Source: JAGVSR01 sp963750715 (lineage in GTDB: Bacteria > Pseudomonadota > Alphaproteobacteria > Rhizobiales > Hyphomicrobiaceae). Taken from it: a stretch of 64,000 nucleotides of DNA. This document shows, piece by piece, positions 9,084-17,662 of this stretch; the stretch's first letter is position 1, and every line of letters begins with the position of its first letter. The notes beneath the pieces are model-generated. The model made no database searches and had not been told where the DNA came from. It was given only the letters and a program-made list of their open reading frames with translations. The stretch spans positions 117,668 to 181,667 of the forward strand of contig CAVVRP010000011.1 of NCBI GenBank assembly GCA_963750715.1, given 5' to 3'. The position numbers and the translations under genes are program-made.

Positions 9084-9405
9084 AGGCGGCGGGTACGCAG
9101 ATCCGCGCAAGCTTCCAGCCGACCTTTTAGCAGAATTCGACCGGACCGGCCGCCGACGCCACTATAGCTATGTTGAAGGCAAAGTGCTTTCCGAATGGCG
9201 CTCGTGGTCGAAGGCGCGCGAACTCTATCCCAAAGTCAAAGCTCCAGTGACGCTGATTTATGGAGACAAGGATTGGTCGCGCCCGCCAGAGCGCGAGCGC
9301 ACCAAGGGCGGTCTAGGCAATGCGCGCTTGTTCATGCTCCCTAACACGGGTCACTTCTCGGCCGTCGAGAACCCAGAAGGGGTAGCAAAAATCATCTTGT
9401 CTTGA
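9084..9405 (+). pseudogene. Alpha/beta hydrolase C-terminal fragment, copy 1
   Basis: Only the last third of a hydrolase survives. It is readable from just after a stop at 9081: DPRKLPADLLAEFDRTG, then VLSEWRSWSKARELYP, the acid-bearing LIYGDKDWSRPPERER and the histidine-bearing PNTGHFSAVENPEGVA. The nucleophile-bearing half is missing, so it is non-functional. A second copy of the last 75 residues lies at 12.76-12.98 kb, about 80 percent identical by eye. The two copies bracket the SulP gene as direct repeats. Confidence 0.75.
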
Positions 9406-9487
9406 GGCGGTCAACGGGCAGCACCGAAGGTTCAGCCAGTCCATTGGAATTCGGAATGTCAAAACACGCCACGATCCGGCCGACTAC

Positions 9488-10111
9488 TTGAGTTTGTCCG
9501 TCGACGATATAATCGCAGCTATGAGGGCCCCTAAGTCTCCGTTCCGGATTGTCCATGCCAACTCCAATCCAACGGTGGGACCACTAGACCAGAGCTCTGT
9601 CGGCACGATCATCGATCGTCCCTCGAGTGCCGTCATCGCCAAGCGCGTGCAAGCGTTCCAGCGCAGCCAAGAGTTTCAGACCAAGGTTGGCGAGGCCTTC
9701 TCGGGTCGTTATCCCGAGAAGACACCCTCTGAGTTCGTGGAGGAGCGGATTTACGATGCCTTCCCGTCTACTGCCGATATGCGTCTCGCAGCGAAGTTCC
9801 ACGAGGTCCCTTGGGAGGCACGGCGCTCAATACTGGATGAGATGAGGGACGAGCGCCTCCGGCATCTCGGCCTCCGCCTGATTGGGACAGAGGCTATCAA
9901 TCAGCTTTCACACGACGAACGGTCCCGGTTTAGCTCGTGGCACCTAAGCAGGCGCTCAGGGACGGCCCCGAAGGGAACATTCCGCACGATCGAACAAGCG
10001 AGAAGTGAGTGCACGGCTGATCTTGAAGGCGCATCGCCTGAGGAGAAAATACGACCCCAGGAAATCCTGTCTTGGCTGGAGATTGAAGCGACAAAGGTCC
10101 AACACGCCTGA
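9488..10111 (+). pseudogene. Probable C-terminal part of an exonuclease-domain protein
   Basis: The frame is open upstream of 9488 and reads HDPADYLSLSVDDIIAAMRA, then PFRIVHANSNPTVGPLDQ, and later EFVEERIYDAFPSTADMR and LGLRLIGTEAINQLSHDER. This layout matches, from memory, the C-terminal half of alphaproteobacterial ExoI-like 3'-5' exonuclease proteins. The DEDD nuclease domain that should precede it is absent, replaced by the hydrolase fragment. It is therefore read as a truncated remnant. It could still be translated from the TTG or a downstream ATG. Confidence 0.45.
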
Positions 10112-10118
10112 TCGCGTT

Positions 10119-10391
10119 CTAAGTCTTCGATGTAAGCGGCTCAAAATGAACGATTATAGCTCCGTCTTCGATGTGCTTTCCATCCCGGTAATGACCATCA
10201 GCTAAAATGGTTATGCTTGATTGGGACGCTTGATCTAGCTCAGCCAAGAGCGCTGGGTCATGCTTCGCGATTAAAGAGCGTCGTTCGCTGACAACGTTTA
10301 TTGTTCCTTCGCACTTTGGCGAACAAGGAAAATGCCAGCAAAGGCCGCCGTCTCGATACATCGACGAAGCATCGCATTCTGAAGCAACCAT
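10119..10391 (-). CDS. Hypothetical protein, 90 residues
   Basis: No family recognised. The frame has a sensible start at 10391 with GGAAGG seven bases upstream and runs to a proper stop. It carries four cysteines in its first third (SECDASS, then LCWHFPCSPKCEG), suggesting a possible metal site, and an acidic C-terminal half. It is transcribed opposite to its neighbours. It may be real or a chance frame; only the ribosome-binding site supports it. Confidence 0.35.
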   Translation of the reverse strand: MVASECDASSMYRDGGLCWHFPCSPKCEGTINVVSERRSLIAKHDPALLAELDQASQSSITILADGHYRDGKHIEDGAIIVHFEPLTSKT

Positions 10392-10521
10392 GAGCCTTCC
10401 ATTCCGAGCACCAGCTCAAACCATTGTGGCAAAGAGGTCACCGCCCAATGCGCGAACTGACGGCCACTCTCTTGCGTAGCTACTCTGCTAGTCTTTCATC
10501 CTTTCGGCGTGTCGTGGTGCG

Positions 10522-12312
10522 ATGACGAACTCAACCCCTCCTTTCCCCCAGCCAAAACGAGGTCGCATCCCCCGCCCGCAGAGAGCCTCCGATCAGGTCG
10601 GCTGGATGCGCTGGATGCCGGGGCTCTATGCCATGCGCCAATATCAGGTGGCCTGGCTGCGTAATGACATCGCGGCCGGGCTTGTCTTGACAACGATGCT
10701 CGTGCCCGTTGGCATCGCCTACGCCGTGGCATCGGGCGTGCCAGGCATATACGGCCTCTACGCGACCATCATACCGCTATTGGCTTACGCACTGTTCGGG
10801 CCCAGTCGCATCCTGGTGCTCGGCCCGGATTCCTCACTGGCAACGGTTATCCTCGCCGTGGTTCTGCCGCTGTCCGGAGGAGACCCCCTGCGTGCCGTCA
10901 CGCTCGCCAGCATGATGGCGGTTGTCTCGGGCGCGGTTTGCATTCTGGCAGGCGTAGCGCGCCTGGGCTTCATCACCGAACTGCTCTCCAAGCCGATCCG
11001 TTACGGGTACATGAACGGCATCGCGCTGACGGTATTGGTCAGCCAGTTGCCAAAGCTTTTCGGCTTCTCGATCGACGGCACTGGGCCTGTGATCGACTTG
11101 TGGGCGATCACTACGGGGATTCTGGGGGGAAAGGCGAACTGGACCTCATTCGCGATCGGCGCAGGCACGCTGGCGGTAATCCTGCTGCTAAAGGGAAGCA
11201 AGACGCTGCCGGGCATTCTGATTGCCGTGGTTGGAGCGACCGTTCTGGTTGGAGCGCTCGACCTTTCAAATAGCGCCAACGTAGCGGTCCTAGGCCCCCT
11301 CCCTCAGGGCCTGCCTTCGTTCGCCATCCCGTGCCTCACCTACGCTGATATCGCTCCGGTCGTGATCGGTGGCTGCGCCGTCGCCCTCGTGTCGTTCGCC
11401 GACACCAGCGTCCTCTCGCGCGCGTACGCTGCGCGAACCGGTACCTATGTCGACCCAAACCAGGAGATGGTGGGGTTGGGAGCCGCCAACCTCGCAGCAG
11501 GGTTTTTCCAGGGCTTTCCAATCAGCAGCAGTTCGTCACGCACCCCGGTGGCCGAAGCGGCTGGGGCAAAATCGCAGCTCACCGGGGTCGTCGGCGCGCT
11601 GGCAGTTGCGCTGCTTCTCGTTGTGGCCCCGAACCTTCTGCAACATCTGCCTACCAGCGCGTTGGCAGCGGTCGTGATCGCGTCGGCCATCGGTCTTTTC
11701 GAGGTCGCCGACCTCATTCGGATTTATCGAATCCAGCGATGGGAGTTCTGGCTATCTATCGCCTGTTTCGTCGGCGTGGCCGTGTTAGGTGCGATTCCAG
11801 GTATAGGTCTGGCAATCGTGATTGCCGTCATCGAGTTCCTGTGGGATGGCTGGCGCCCTCACTCCGCGATCCTCGGACGTGCGGACGGTGTCCAAGGCTA
11901 CCACGACATCAAGCGCTATCCGAATGCCCGCTTAATCCCTGGCCTTGTCCTATTTCGCTGGGATGCGCCCTTGTTCTTCGCCAACGCAGAGTTGTTCCAG
12001 GAACGCGTCTTGGACGCGGCAGCTACCTCGCCTACGCCCGTGCGCTGGCTGGTCCTTGCGGCGGAACCAGTCACGAGCGTGGACATTACAGCGGCTGATA
12101 TTCTGGCCCAGTTGGATCAAACCTTGCGGGCAGCTGGCATTGAGTTGTGCTTTGCCGAATTGAAAGATCCCGTCAAAGACAAGCTCAAGAGATTCGGTCT
12201 GTTCACTCAGCTCGGCGAAGAGTTCTTCTTTCCGACGATTGGTGCGGCTGTCAGCTCATATCTCAAGACCCACCCGGTGGATTGGGTGGACTGGGAAGAA
12301 CGACGCCCATAG
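10522..12312 (+). CDS. SulP-family anion transporter with C-terminal STAS domain
   Basis: This is a 596-residue SLC26/SulP transporter. After a short cytoplasmic leader come the signature AWLRNDIAAGLVLTTMLVP and GVPGIYGLYATIIPLLAYAL. About a dozen hydrophobic segments follow up to residue 430. A STAS domain runs from about 450 to 580 (LVLFRWDAPLFFANAELF, later AEPVTSVDITAADIL). The family moves sulfate, bicarbonate or other inorganic anions across the inner membrane. A second intact SulP lies at 55.7-57.5 kb, and a truncated N-terminus closely resembling this protein lies just next to that one. Confidence 0.92.
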   Translation: MTNSTPPFPQPKRGRIPRPQRASDQVGWMRWMPGLYAMRQYQVAWLRNDIAAGLVLTTMLVPVGIAYAVASGVPGIYGLYATIIPLLAYALFGPSRILVLGPDSSLATVILAVVLPLSGGDPLRAVTLASMMAVVSGAVCILAGVARLGFITELLSKPIRYGYMNGIALTVLVSQLPKLFGFSIDGTGPVIDLWAITTGILGGKANWTSFAIGAGTLAVILLLKGSKTLPGILIAVVGATVLVGALDLSNSANVAVLGPLPQGLPSFAIPCLTYADIAPVVIGGCAVALVSFADTSVLSRAYAARTGTYVDPNQEMVGLGAANLAAGFFQGFPISSSSSRTPVAEAAGAKSQLTGVVGALAVALLLVVAPNLLQHLPTSALAAVVIASAIGLFEVADLIRIYRIQRWEFWLSIACFVGVAVLGAIPGIGLAIVIAVIEFLWDGWRPHSAILGRADGVQGYHDIKRYPNARLIPGLVLFRWDAPLFFANAELFQERVLDAAATSPTPVRWLVLAAEPVTSVDITAADILAQLDQTLRAAGIELCFAELKDPVKDKLKRFGLFTQLGEEFFFPTIGAAVSSYLKTHPVDWVDWEERRP

Positions 12313-12587
12313 GGAAAGCTCGGGCTGCTTTTGCCATCTAGGGGGCCGCCAACAAAAGTGAAAAGAATCTGATTTAATTTGCATGTTGGTCAATGATCGT
12401 CAGCAGAGCGAGCATCATGCAGTCCAATTTTTTTGGACTTGAATTCGGCGATCTCATCGAGATCAAATTTCGCGGAACAGAATGACCGGCGAGATGAAGA
12501 AGATTCTACGACAGGGGGATGACCTGCAAGGCATCTCTTATGGGACGTGTAAGGTGAAGGCGGCAAAGTCCGATTTGCTTCTCTCAC

Positions 12588-12983
12588 ATGGTGACTTCTG
12601 ACGAACTCATCAGCCCCTTACAAAGTGAGTGCCCTCGGTGGGGGCACCGAGGGCTCCTTGACGAAGCTCCTCAGGGGGGCGAGAAACTTTCAGGCGAGTT
12701 GACTCATAGGGGAATGGTCATTGCACTCGCCTCAGTGGGCTATCGCTGTATTGAGCGCAAAGTGCTTTCCGAATGGCGCTCGTGGTCCAAGGCATGCGAG
12801 CTCTATCCGTCTGTAAAGGCCCCCGTGACGCTGATCTATGGCGACAAGGATTGGTCACGCCCGGCTGAGCGGGAGCGCACCAAGACCGCGCTCAGCAACG
12901 CTCGTATGTTTGCACTCCCTGACACAGGTCACTTCTCGTCCGTCGAGAACCCCCAAGGTGTGGCGCGCATCATCTTGTCTTGA
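12588..12983 (+). pseudogene. Alpha/beta hydrolase C-terminal fragment, copy 2
   Basis: From about residue 58 this frame repeats the fragment seen at 9.2 kb: KVLSEWRSWSKACELYP, LIYGDKDWSRPAERERT, PDTGHFSSVENPQGVA and the same ending IILS. The first 57 residues have no counterpart and are fusion sequence. Identity to copy 1 is high but not perfect, with many synonymous changes, so the duplication is not recent. It lacks the catalytic serine region and should be inactive. Confidence 0.7.
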
Positions 12984-13071
12984 GGCGACCACCAAGTGCC
13001 GGCGCCGAAAGTATAGCCAGTCATGCGCGTTGAGGTCGACCAATTCGAATGGGAGGTGCTCGCTGGATTGA

Positions 13072-13902
13072 CTATTGAGCCGTCCACCCGCCTTCGACGG
13101 GAAGCGCGGTGCCGGTTATCGACTTCGCAGCTTCTCCGCATAGGAACACGGTCAATGCACCAATCTCTTCCGTCGTCACAAACTGGCGCGTCGGCTGAGC
13201 GTGAAGCAATACGTCGTGAACCACCTGTTCTTCCGTCAGCATCCTGGCGTGGGCTGTCTCGGGGATCTGCTTTTCAACCAACGGCGTCAAGACATAGCCC
13301 GGGCAGATGGCGTTGACGGTAATGCCATGCTCAGCAGTTTCCAGCGCCACCGTCTTGGTCAGGCCGACGATGCCGTGTTTCGCTGCGACGTAGGCCGATT
13401 TGAATGGCGACGCAACCAGGCCATGGGCCGACGCAATATTGATGATGCGGCCCCAGCCGCGTGCCTTCATCTCAGGCACGACCGACCGAATGGTGTGGAA
13501 GGCGGCAGACAGATCTACCGCGATGATTGCGTTCCATTTTGCAGCGGGAAACGTCTCGATGGCCTCGACATGCTGAATGCCGGCATTGTTGACAAGAATA
13601 TCGACCTTGCCGAAGGCTGCGCGCGCGGCTTCGACCATGTCCGCGACTTGATCGGGCTTCGACATGTCCGCAAAGGAGATTGTGGTTTTGACGCCGAAGG
13701 CGTCTTCGAGGCCCTGCCGCTCTGCGTTGATGCAAGGCGACGACGCAAATCCATTGAACATGACGTCGACGCCGGATTCTATAAGCGCCCGCGCGATGCC
13801 AAGGCCGATGCCGCTGGTCGATCCCGTAACGATCGCGGACTTGCCGCGCAAATTCTGAGTAGCGCCGGTCGGTTTATTTGGAGATATCTGCATCAGCTGC
13901 AT
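13072..13902 (-). CDS. hbdH: D-3-hydroxybutyrate dehydrogenase (SDR family)
   Basis: This is a 276-residue classical short-chain dehydrogenase. It shows the NAD-binding TGSTSGIGLGIARALIESG, the structural NNAG (LVNNAGIQHVEAIE), the catalytic Ser in IINIASAHGLVASPFKSAY with Tyr-X3-Lys in YVAAKHG, and a terminal TALPVEGGWTAQ typical of bacterial 3-hydroxybutyrate dehydrogenases. It oxidises D-3-hydroxybutyrate to acetoacetate in polyhydroxybutyrate breakdown. The start at 13902 has AAGGA eight bases upstream. A strong intrinsic terminator lies in its leader, and a LysR gene is transcribed divergently. Confidence 0.88.
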   Translation of the reverse strand: MQLMQISPNKPTGATQNLRGKSAIVTGSTSGIGLGIARALIESGVDVMFNGFASSPCINAERQGLEDAFGVKTTISFADMSKPDQVADMVEAARAAFGKVDILVNNAGIQHVEAIETFPAAKWNAIIAVDLSAAFHTIRSVVPEMKARGWGRIINIASAHGLVASPFKSAYVAAKHGIVGLTKTVALETAEHGITVNAICPGYVLTPLVEKQIPETAHARMLTEEQVVHDVLLHAQPTRQFVTTEEIGALTVFLCGEAAKSITGTALPVEGGWTAQ

Positions 13903-13923
13903 GACGACGTTCCTTGCTAGATT

Positions 13924-13971
13924 AAAAAAAATGGGACCCGGGCTGCCACGGGGGAGATGGCTCCGGGTCCC
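13924..13971 (-). terminator. Intrinsic terminator in the hbdH leader (possible attenuator)
   Basis: On the leftward transcript the stem GGGACCCGG/CCGGGTCCC (9 perfect base pairs, 13933-13941 with 13963-13971) is followed by A and eight consecutive U's (13924-13931). The hairpin ends about 20 bases before the hbdH start codon. No gene ends here, so it would stop transcription before hbdH, as an attenuator or as insulation from upstream read-through. Confidence 0.7.
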
Positions 13972-14050
13972 CATCGGCAGACGGGGGCGGCGTGGGATCA
14001 ACCTAGGCGCCTCAGCACTAGAACTGAAATATCGCTTCGGTTATGTTTCC

Positions 14051-14065
14051 ATAGCTATCGGCTAT
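14051..14065. promoter_or_regulatory. LysR-type operator ATAGC-N5-GCTAT
   Basis: ATAGC TATCG GCTAT is a perfect 5+5 inverted repeat in the divergent hbdH/lysR intergenic region, 63 bases before the LysR start. It fits the T-N11-A layout of LysR-family sites. Almost the same block, TTTCCATAGC-N5-GCTATG, recurs at 24.42 kb. Binding by the adjacent LysR protein is inferred. Confidence 0.6.
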
Positions 14066-14127
14066 GCGATGACAATTGCCGTGTGCTTCCAATCGTTGAG
14101 AAGTCTCTGGAGAGTCGGGTCCTCAAA

Positions 14128-15072
14128 ATGGAAATGCATCAAGTCCGATATTTCCTCGCCGTGGCGCGCGAGTTGAATTTTACGCGCGCGGCAGAGACCT
14201 GCAACGTTGCGCAGCCATCGTTGACGCGAGCCATCAAGCAGCTAGAAGAGGAACTCGGCGGCGAATTGTTCCGCCGCGAGCGCAACCTGACCCATTTAAG
14301 CGAACTCGGCCACCGAATGCGGCCGATGCTTCAGCAGTGTTACGACAGCGCATTGACGGCAAAGTCTCTTGCTCAATCGATCAAGAGCGGCACCGTGGCG
14401 CCCTTGTCAATCGCACTCTCCGTGACCGTCAACATCATGCTGCTGATCACCTTTCTAACCGAACTCGTGCGGGCACTTCCGGGCCTGGAACTGCGGCTCC
14501 TGCGCGGCACAAACCATGAGATCGCGGAGCTTTTGAAGAAGGGCGAGGCCGAGGTCGCCATCGGCGGCTCGCTCGACGAGTCATGGGACCGGCTCGATGC
14601 GTGGCTGCTATTCAGCGAGCCGTACAAGCTGCTAGTCGGCCGCAAGCACAAGTTTGCCACCGCCGGTCGAGCCATTACACCGGACGAACTCGTGAAGGAG
14701 CGCCTGCTTTGCCGGATCAATTGTGAAAACGTGCACGAAATCTCGGACTTCTTGACGAACAAGGAAGCCATGCCCTCGGCAAGGCACAATGTCTGGTCCG
14801 AGCAAGACCTCGTCGCCTTGCTCGAAGCCAACATCGGGGTCGGTATCGCGCCTGAAAGTTCAGCGAACCTTGACGGGGTCGCGGCCCTTGAACTCGATGG
14901 CATGGCTGTTGAGCGCGCGGTTCATGTTTACGCCGTCGCGGGGCGTCAACGGTCGATGGCGGCGAGCACCTTGATAAAAATGCTAAGGGCCGCCAATTGG
15001 CATCCTATAGTGACGCACATGAAAAGTGCGATCACCAACTCAAAATCCTCGGTTAGCGCCGCGCAGATTTGA
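14128..15072 (+). CDS. LysR-family transcriptional regulator
   Basis: This is a 314-residue LysR regulator with the canonical N-terminal helix-turn-helix (MEMHQVRYFLAVARELNFTR, then AAETCNVAQPSLTRAIKQLE). It has a periplasmic-binding-like effector domain of about 220 residues, including SIALSVTVNIMLLITFLTEL and LLFSEPYKLLVGRKHKF. The start at 14128 was chosen because the domain begins there, although the frame is open further upstream. It is divergent from hbdH, with an inverted-repeat site between them. Its end overlaps the convergent peroxiredoxin-like gene by 20 bases. It probably controls hbdH and itself. The effector is unknown. Confidence 0.9.
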   Translation: MEMHQVRYFLAVARELNFTRAAETCNVAQPSLTRAIKQLEEELGGELFRRERNLTHLSELGHRMRPMLQQCYDSALTAKSLAQSIKSGTVAPLSIALSVTVNIMLLITFLTELVRALPGLELRLLRGTNHEIAELLKKGEAEVAIGGSLDESWDRLDAWLLFSEPYKLLVGRKHKFATAGRAITPDELVKERLLCRINCENVHEISDFLTNKEAMPSARHNVWSEQDLVALLEANIGVGIAPESSANLDGVAALELDGMAVERAVHVYAVAGRQRSMAASTLIKMLRAANWHPIVTHMKSAITNSKSSVSAAQI

Positions 15073-15763
15073 GCGCCTGAAGAATGGCATCCGTATCCAT
15101 GCGCCGCCGGTAGTCAGGATCAATGAATCGGTCCTTTACCAGTCCATCTTTTCCGACGACAAAGGTTGCCGGGATCGGCAGTGTCCAGAACGCGTTGCCC
15201 TGGGACGGCTCGACATTCCAGCCCGCGGACACCATGGCGCGCTGCTTTTCTTCGTTGACATAAAAGGCGAGGTTCAAAAGGAGCGCATAGCCGTTGTCAA
15301 CGTCACTCAGTACCGGAAATTCGGCACCAACGGCTGAGGCAAGCTCGGCGTTGAAGCGCTCCAGTTCGGGCGTTATGGCAATGAGTTGTGCGCCAAGCGC
15401 TGTAACATCGCCGTGGATCTCCTGCAGTGCGCTCGCGTTAATGCGGCAATAGGGGCACCAATGGCCGCGATGAAAGGCAATGGCAACAGGCCCGTCGGCA
15501 ATCACGTCCGCAAGTATGACCAACCGTCCGTTCTGATCAGGCAGCATGAACTCCGGCATCGGCTCGCCAGGTTTTGGCGCCGCTTCGCCCGTTCCCGCGA
15601 CTTTCAGCCGGGCAACCATGCGATCGACGACATCGCCGAATTCGGCACTGAGTGCGCGCACATGATCGGCAAACGCCTGCAAGCGCACCGCCAAAGGCGC
15701 ATCCATCTTCCGGCAGCGTTCGGTGCATTCCTCAAGGATTTCGGCGAGACCCATTTCGGCCAT
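15053..15763 (-). CDS. AhpC/TSA peroxiredoxin-like protein
   Basis: This is a 236-residue thioredoxin-fold protein. An N-terminal helical extension precedes a peroxiredoxin domain: MPEFMLPDQNGRLVILADVI, then the active-site FHRGHWCPYCRINASALQEI with a CxxC, and IPATFVVGKDGLVKDRFIDP near the end. The HWCPYC motif is typical of the redoxin/AhpC-TSA subfamily often annotated peroxiredoxin-like. It probably reduces peroxides or disulfides in the cytoplasm; no signal peptide is seen. The start at 15763 follows GGAG. A broken homologue lies just upstream on the same strand. Confidence 0.85.
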   Translation of the reverse strand: MAEMGLAEILEECTERCRKMDAPLAVRLQAFADHVRALSAEFGDVVDRMVARLKVAGTGEAAPKPGEPMPEFMLPDQNGRLVILADVIADGPVAIAFHRGHWCPYCRINASALQEIHGDVTALGAQLIAITPELERFNAELASAVGAEFPVLSDVDNGYALLLNLAFYVNEEKQRAMVSAGWNVEPSQGNAFWTLPIPATFVVGKDGLVKDRFIDPDYRRRMDTDAILQALKSARR

Positions 15764-15902
15764 CACAGGGCTCCACAGCCTCAATTTGCTCGCCCTCGAA
15801 CTACCGAACCGGAGGCTGCGCATTCAATTTATGCCGGTTCCTCACCACCAACAACCTGACATGGACAAATTCGCATCCTTTGGAAGTAACTGGCTGAGAT
15901 CA

Positions 15903-16606
15903 TCACCTGGATGGCGGCTTCAATGCTGCGAGGATGTCGTCGATATCCATTCTCTTGCGAAAATCGGGATCAACGAAGCGCGCCAGAACGCGGCCGTCTG
16001 TCCCGACTACGAACGTCGCTGGCACCGGCAAGAACCATCCGTCGTTCCCCTGCCAGGTGTCGAGGTGATAGCCGTGCCCCTGCATCAATGTCTTCACACG
16101 GTCGCCAATCCATAGGACAAGCCCGAGCAACAACGCGTAGCCGTTGTCGACGTCGGTCAGAATAAGTAGCGAGTTCGAACGTCTCGGCTCGCACGCGGTC
16201 GAGGTACTGTTGGCGCTCCGGCATGATCGACACAACCTCGGCGCCGTGGGCCGCGATATCGCGATGGTCGGCGGCGATAGAACTGAGTTCGAATTCTGCA
16301 GAATGGGCACCAGTGCCCGCGATTCAAGCTTACAACAACCGGACCTTTCGCGGTTAGATCGTCGAGGCTCACCTGCACGCCGGATTTCGTCGGCAGCAGG
16401 AACGGCGGCATCATATCGCCAATAGCCGGAGCGGAGGCGCCAACTTCTCCGGCGTATAGCCGGGCCACCAGATCGTCATAGGCTTCGGCGAAAGGAAAAT
16501 TCAATTCGCGCAGCTTGTCCGCATAGGCCGCAAGCCGTGCGTTGAGCGACCCATCCATGGCGCAGACGTCTTCGAAAGCTTCAGCAAGTGTTTTGGCTTG
16601 GGTCAA
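15903..16606 (-). pseudogene. Second peroxiredoxin-like gene with two frameshifts
   Basis: Three frames together spell a full homologue of the neighbour. The first runs from MTQAKTLAEAFEDVCAMDG to LNRGHWCPFCRI. After one extra base near 16300 it continues ELSSIAADHRDIAAHGAEVV and MPERQQYLDRVRAETFEL. After another extra base near 16160 it reads LTDVDNGYALLLGLVLW and VPATFVVGTDGRVLARF. The CxxC active site is intact. The two +1 events suggest a decayed duplicate or sequencing indels; corrected, it would be about 233 residues. Confidence 0.8.
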
Positions 16607-16688
16607 AGTTCAATCCTGCGCATCCGGTCGGCTCTTATGTTTCCAGCTGCTTCCGGGTCACTACAAATACGGAGCACACATTTGGACG

Positions 16689-17660
16689 CTATCGCGCAAT
16701 CAGTTCGTGCACGCTGAAGTGATCGTGAGCATCTGTCCAAACCCGATGCGGCACCCATCCTCCAGCCCGCGCAAGGTCCTGGAATTCGCATACGGTATAC
16801 TTGTACGAGTTCTCGGTATGAATGCTTTCACCGGCAAGGAAGTGAAAGCGCCGCCCGAGCACTCTGGCGTCCTGATCTGCAGTGCTGACAAGATGCATTT
16901 CGATGCGGCCTTCGCGGGGATCATAGACAGCCTCGTGCCGGAACGATTGCAAGTCGAAAGATCCGAGAAGCTCCCGGTTGATGCGCGCCAGCAGATTGAG
17001 ATTGAACGCGGCCGTCACTCCAGCGGCATCATCGTAAGCCTGAACAAGAGTGCGAGCGTCTTTCTTCAAGTCGATTCCGATCAGCAGCCTGCTCGGTGCC
17101 GATAGGACCTCCCTGAAGGTTTTCAACAGTTGAACTGCTTTATCTGGAACGAGGTTTCCAATCGTTGATCCCGGGAAGAAGCCGACGCGCGGCTGGTCTG
17201 ACAGCTCGAGCGGAAACTCAACGATCCCAGAAAAATCGCAGACAATTGGATAAACCCGGAGCTGCGGGAAGCGCATTTCCAGACGCTGCTTTGCGTCGTG
17301 AAGTGCCGTCTCCGAAACGTCGATAGGGACATATGCGCCACCCGGCGCGAGATGCTTCAATATGATTTCTGTTTTGAGGCTCGAGCCGGAACCAAACTCG
17401 ACAAAAACGCAGTCGTCCGGGAAGCCCCTGGTCATTTCGGCGGCGTGTTCCGACAAAATCTCAGCTTCCGTCCGCGTGGGATAGTATTCTGGCACGCGCG
17501 TTATTTCTTCGAATAGTTCGCTCCCGCGCGCATCGTAGAGAAAGCGGCAAGGAAGGCACTTTCGTGTTCGCGACAGACCGTCAATCACCTCAAGAGCGAA
17601 TTCATCTTCTGGTGCCGAGGTAACTTCGGGACGGCGCAAAGCTGTTCCGGTGGTCCGCAT
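16689..17660 (-). CDS. egtD: L-histidine N-alpha-methyltransferase (ergothioneine biosynthesis)
   Basis: This is a 323-residue SAM-dependent methyltransferase that trimethylates histidine to hercynine, the first step to ergothioneine. Diagnostic segments are PCRFLYDARGSELFEEITRV, EYYPTRTEAEILSEHA, the SAM loop FVEFGSGSSLKTEIIL, YVPIDVSETAL and GFFPGSTIGNL, all typical of EgtD. Length is normal. It starts two bases after the egtB stop, so egtB-egtD form an operon with egtB first. Neither egtA, egtC nor egtE is in the window. Confidence 0.95.
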   Translation of the reverse strand: MRTTGTALRRPEVTSAPEDEFALEVIDGLSRTRKCLPCRFLYDARGSELFEEITRVPEYYPTRTEAEILSEHAAEMTRGFPDDCVFVEFGSGSSLKTEIILKHLAPGGAYVPIDVSETALHDAKQRLEMRFPQLRVYPIVCDFSGIVEFPLELSDQPRVGFFPGSTIGNLVPDKAVQLLKTFREVLSAPSRLLIGIDLKKDARTLVQAYDDAAGVTAAFNLNLLARINRELLGSFDLQSFRHEAVYDPREGRIEMHLVSTADQDARVLGRRFHFLAGESIHTENSYKYTVCEFQDLARAGGWVPHRVWTDAHDHFSVHELIAR

Positions 17661-17662
17661 CG

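Noticed and set aside
12482..12601. Rightward 39-codon frame starting MTGEMKKILRQGDDLQGISY
   Set aside because: No ribosome-binding site, no family and atypical composition; treated as chance.
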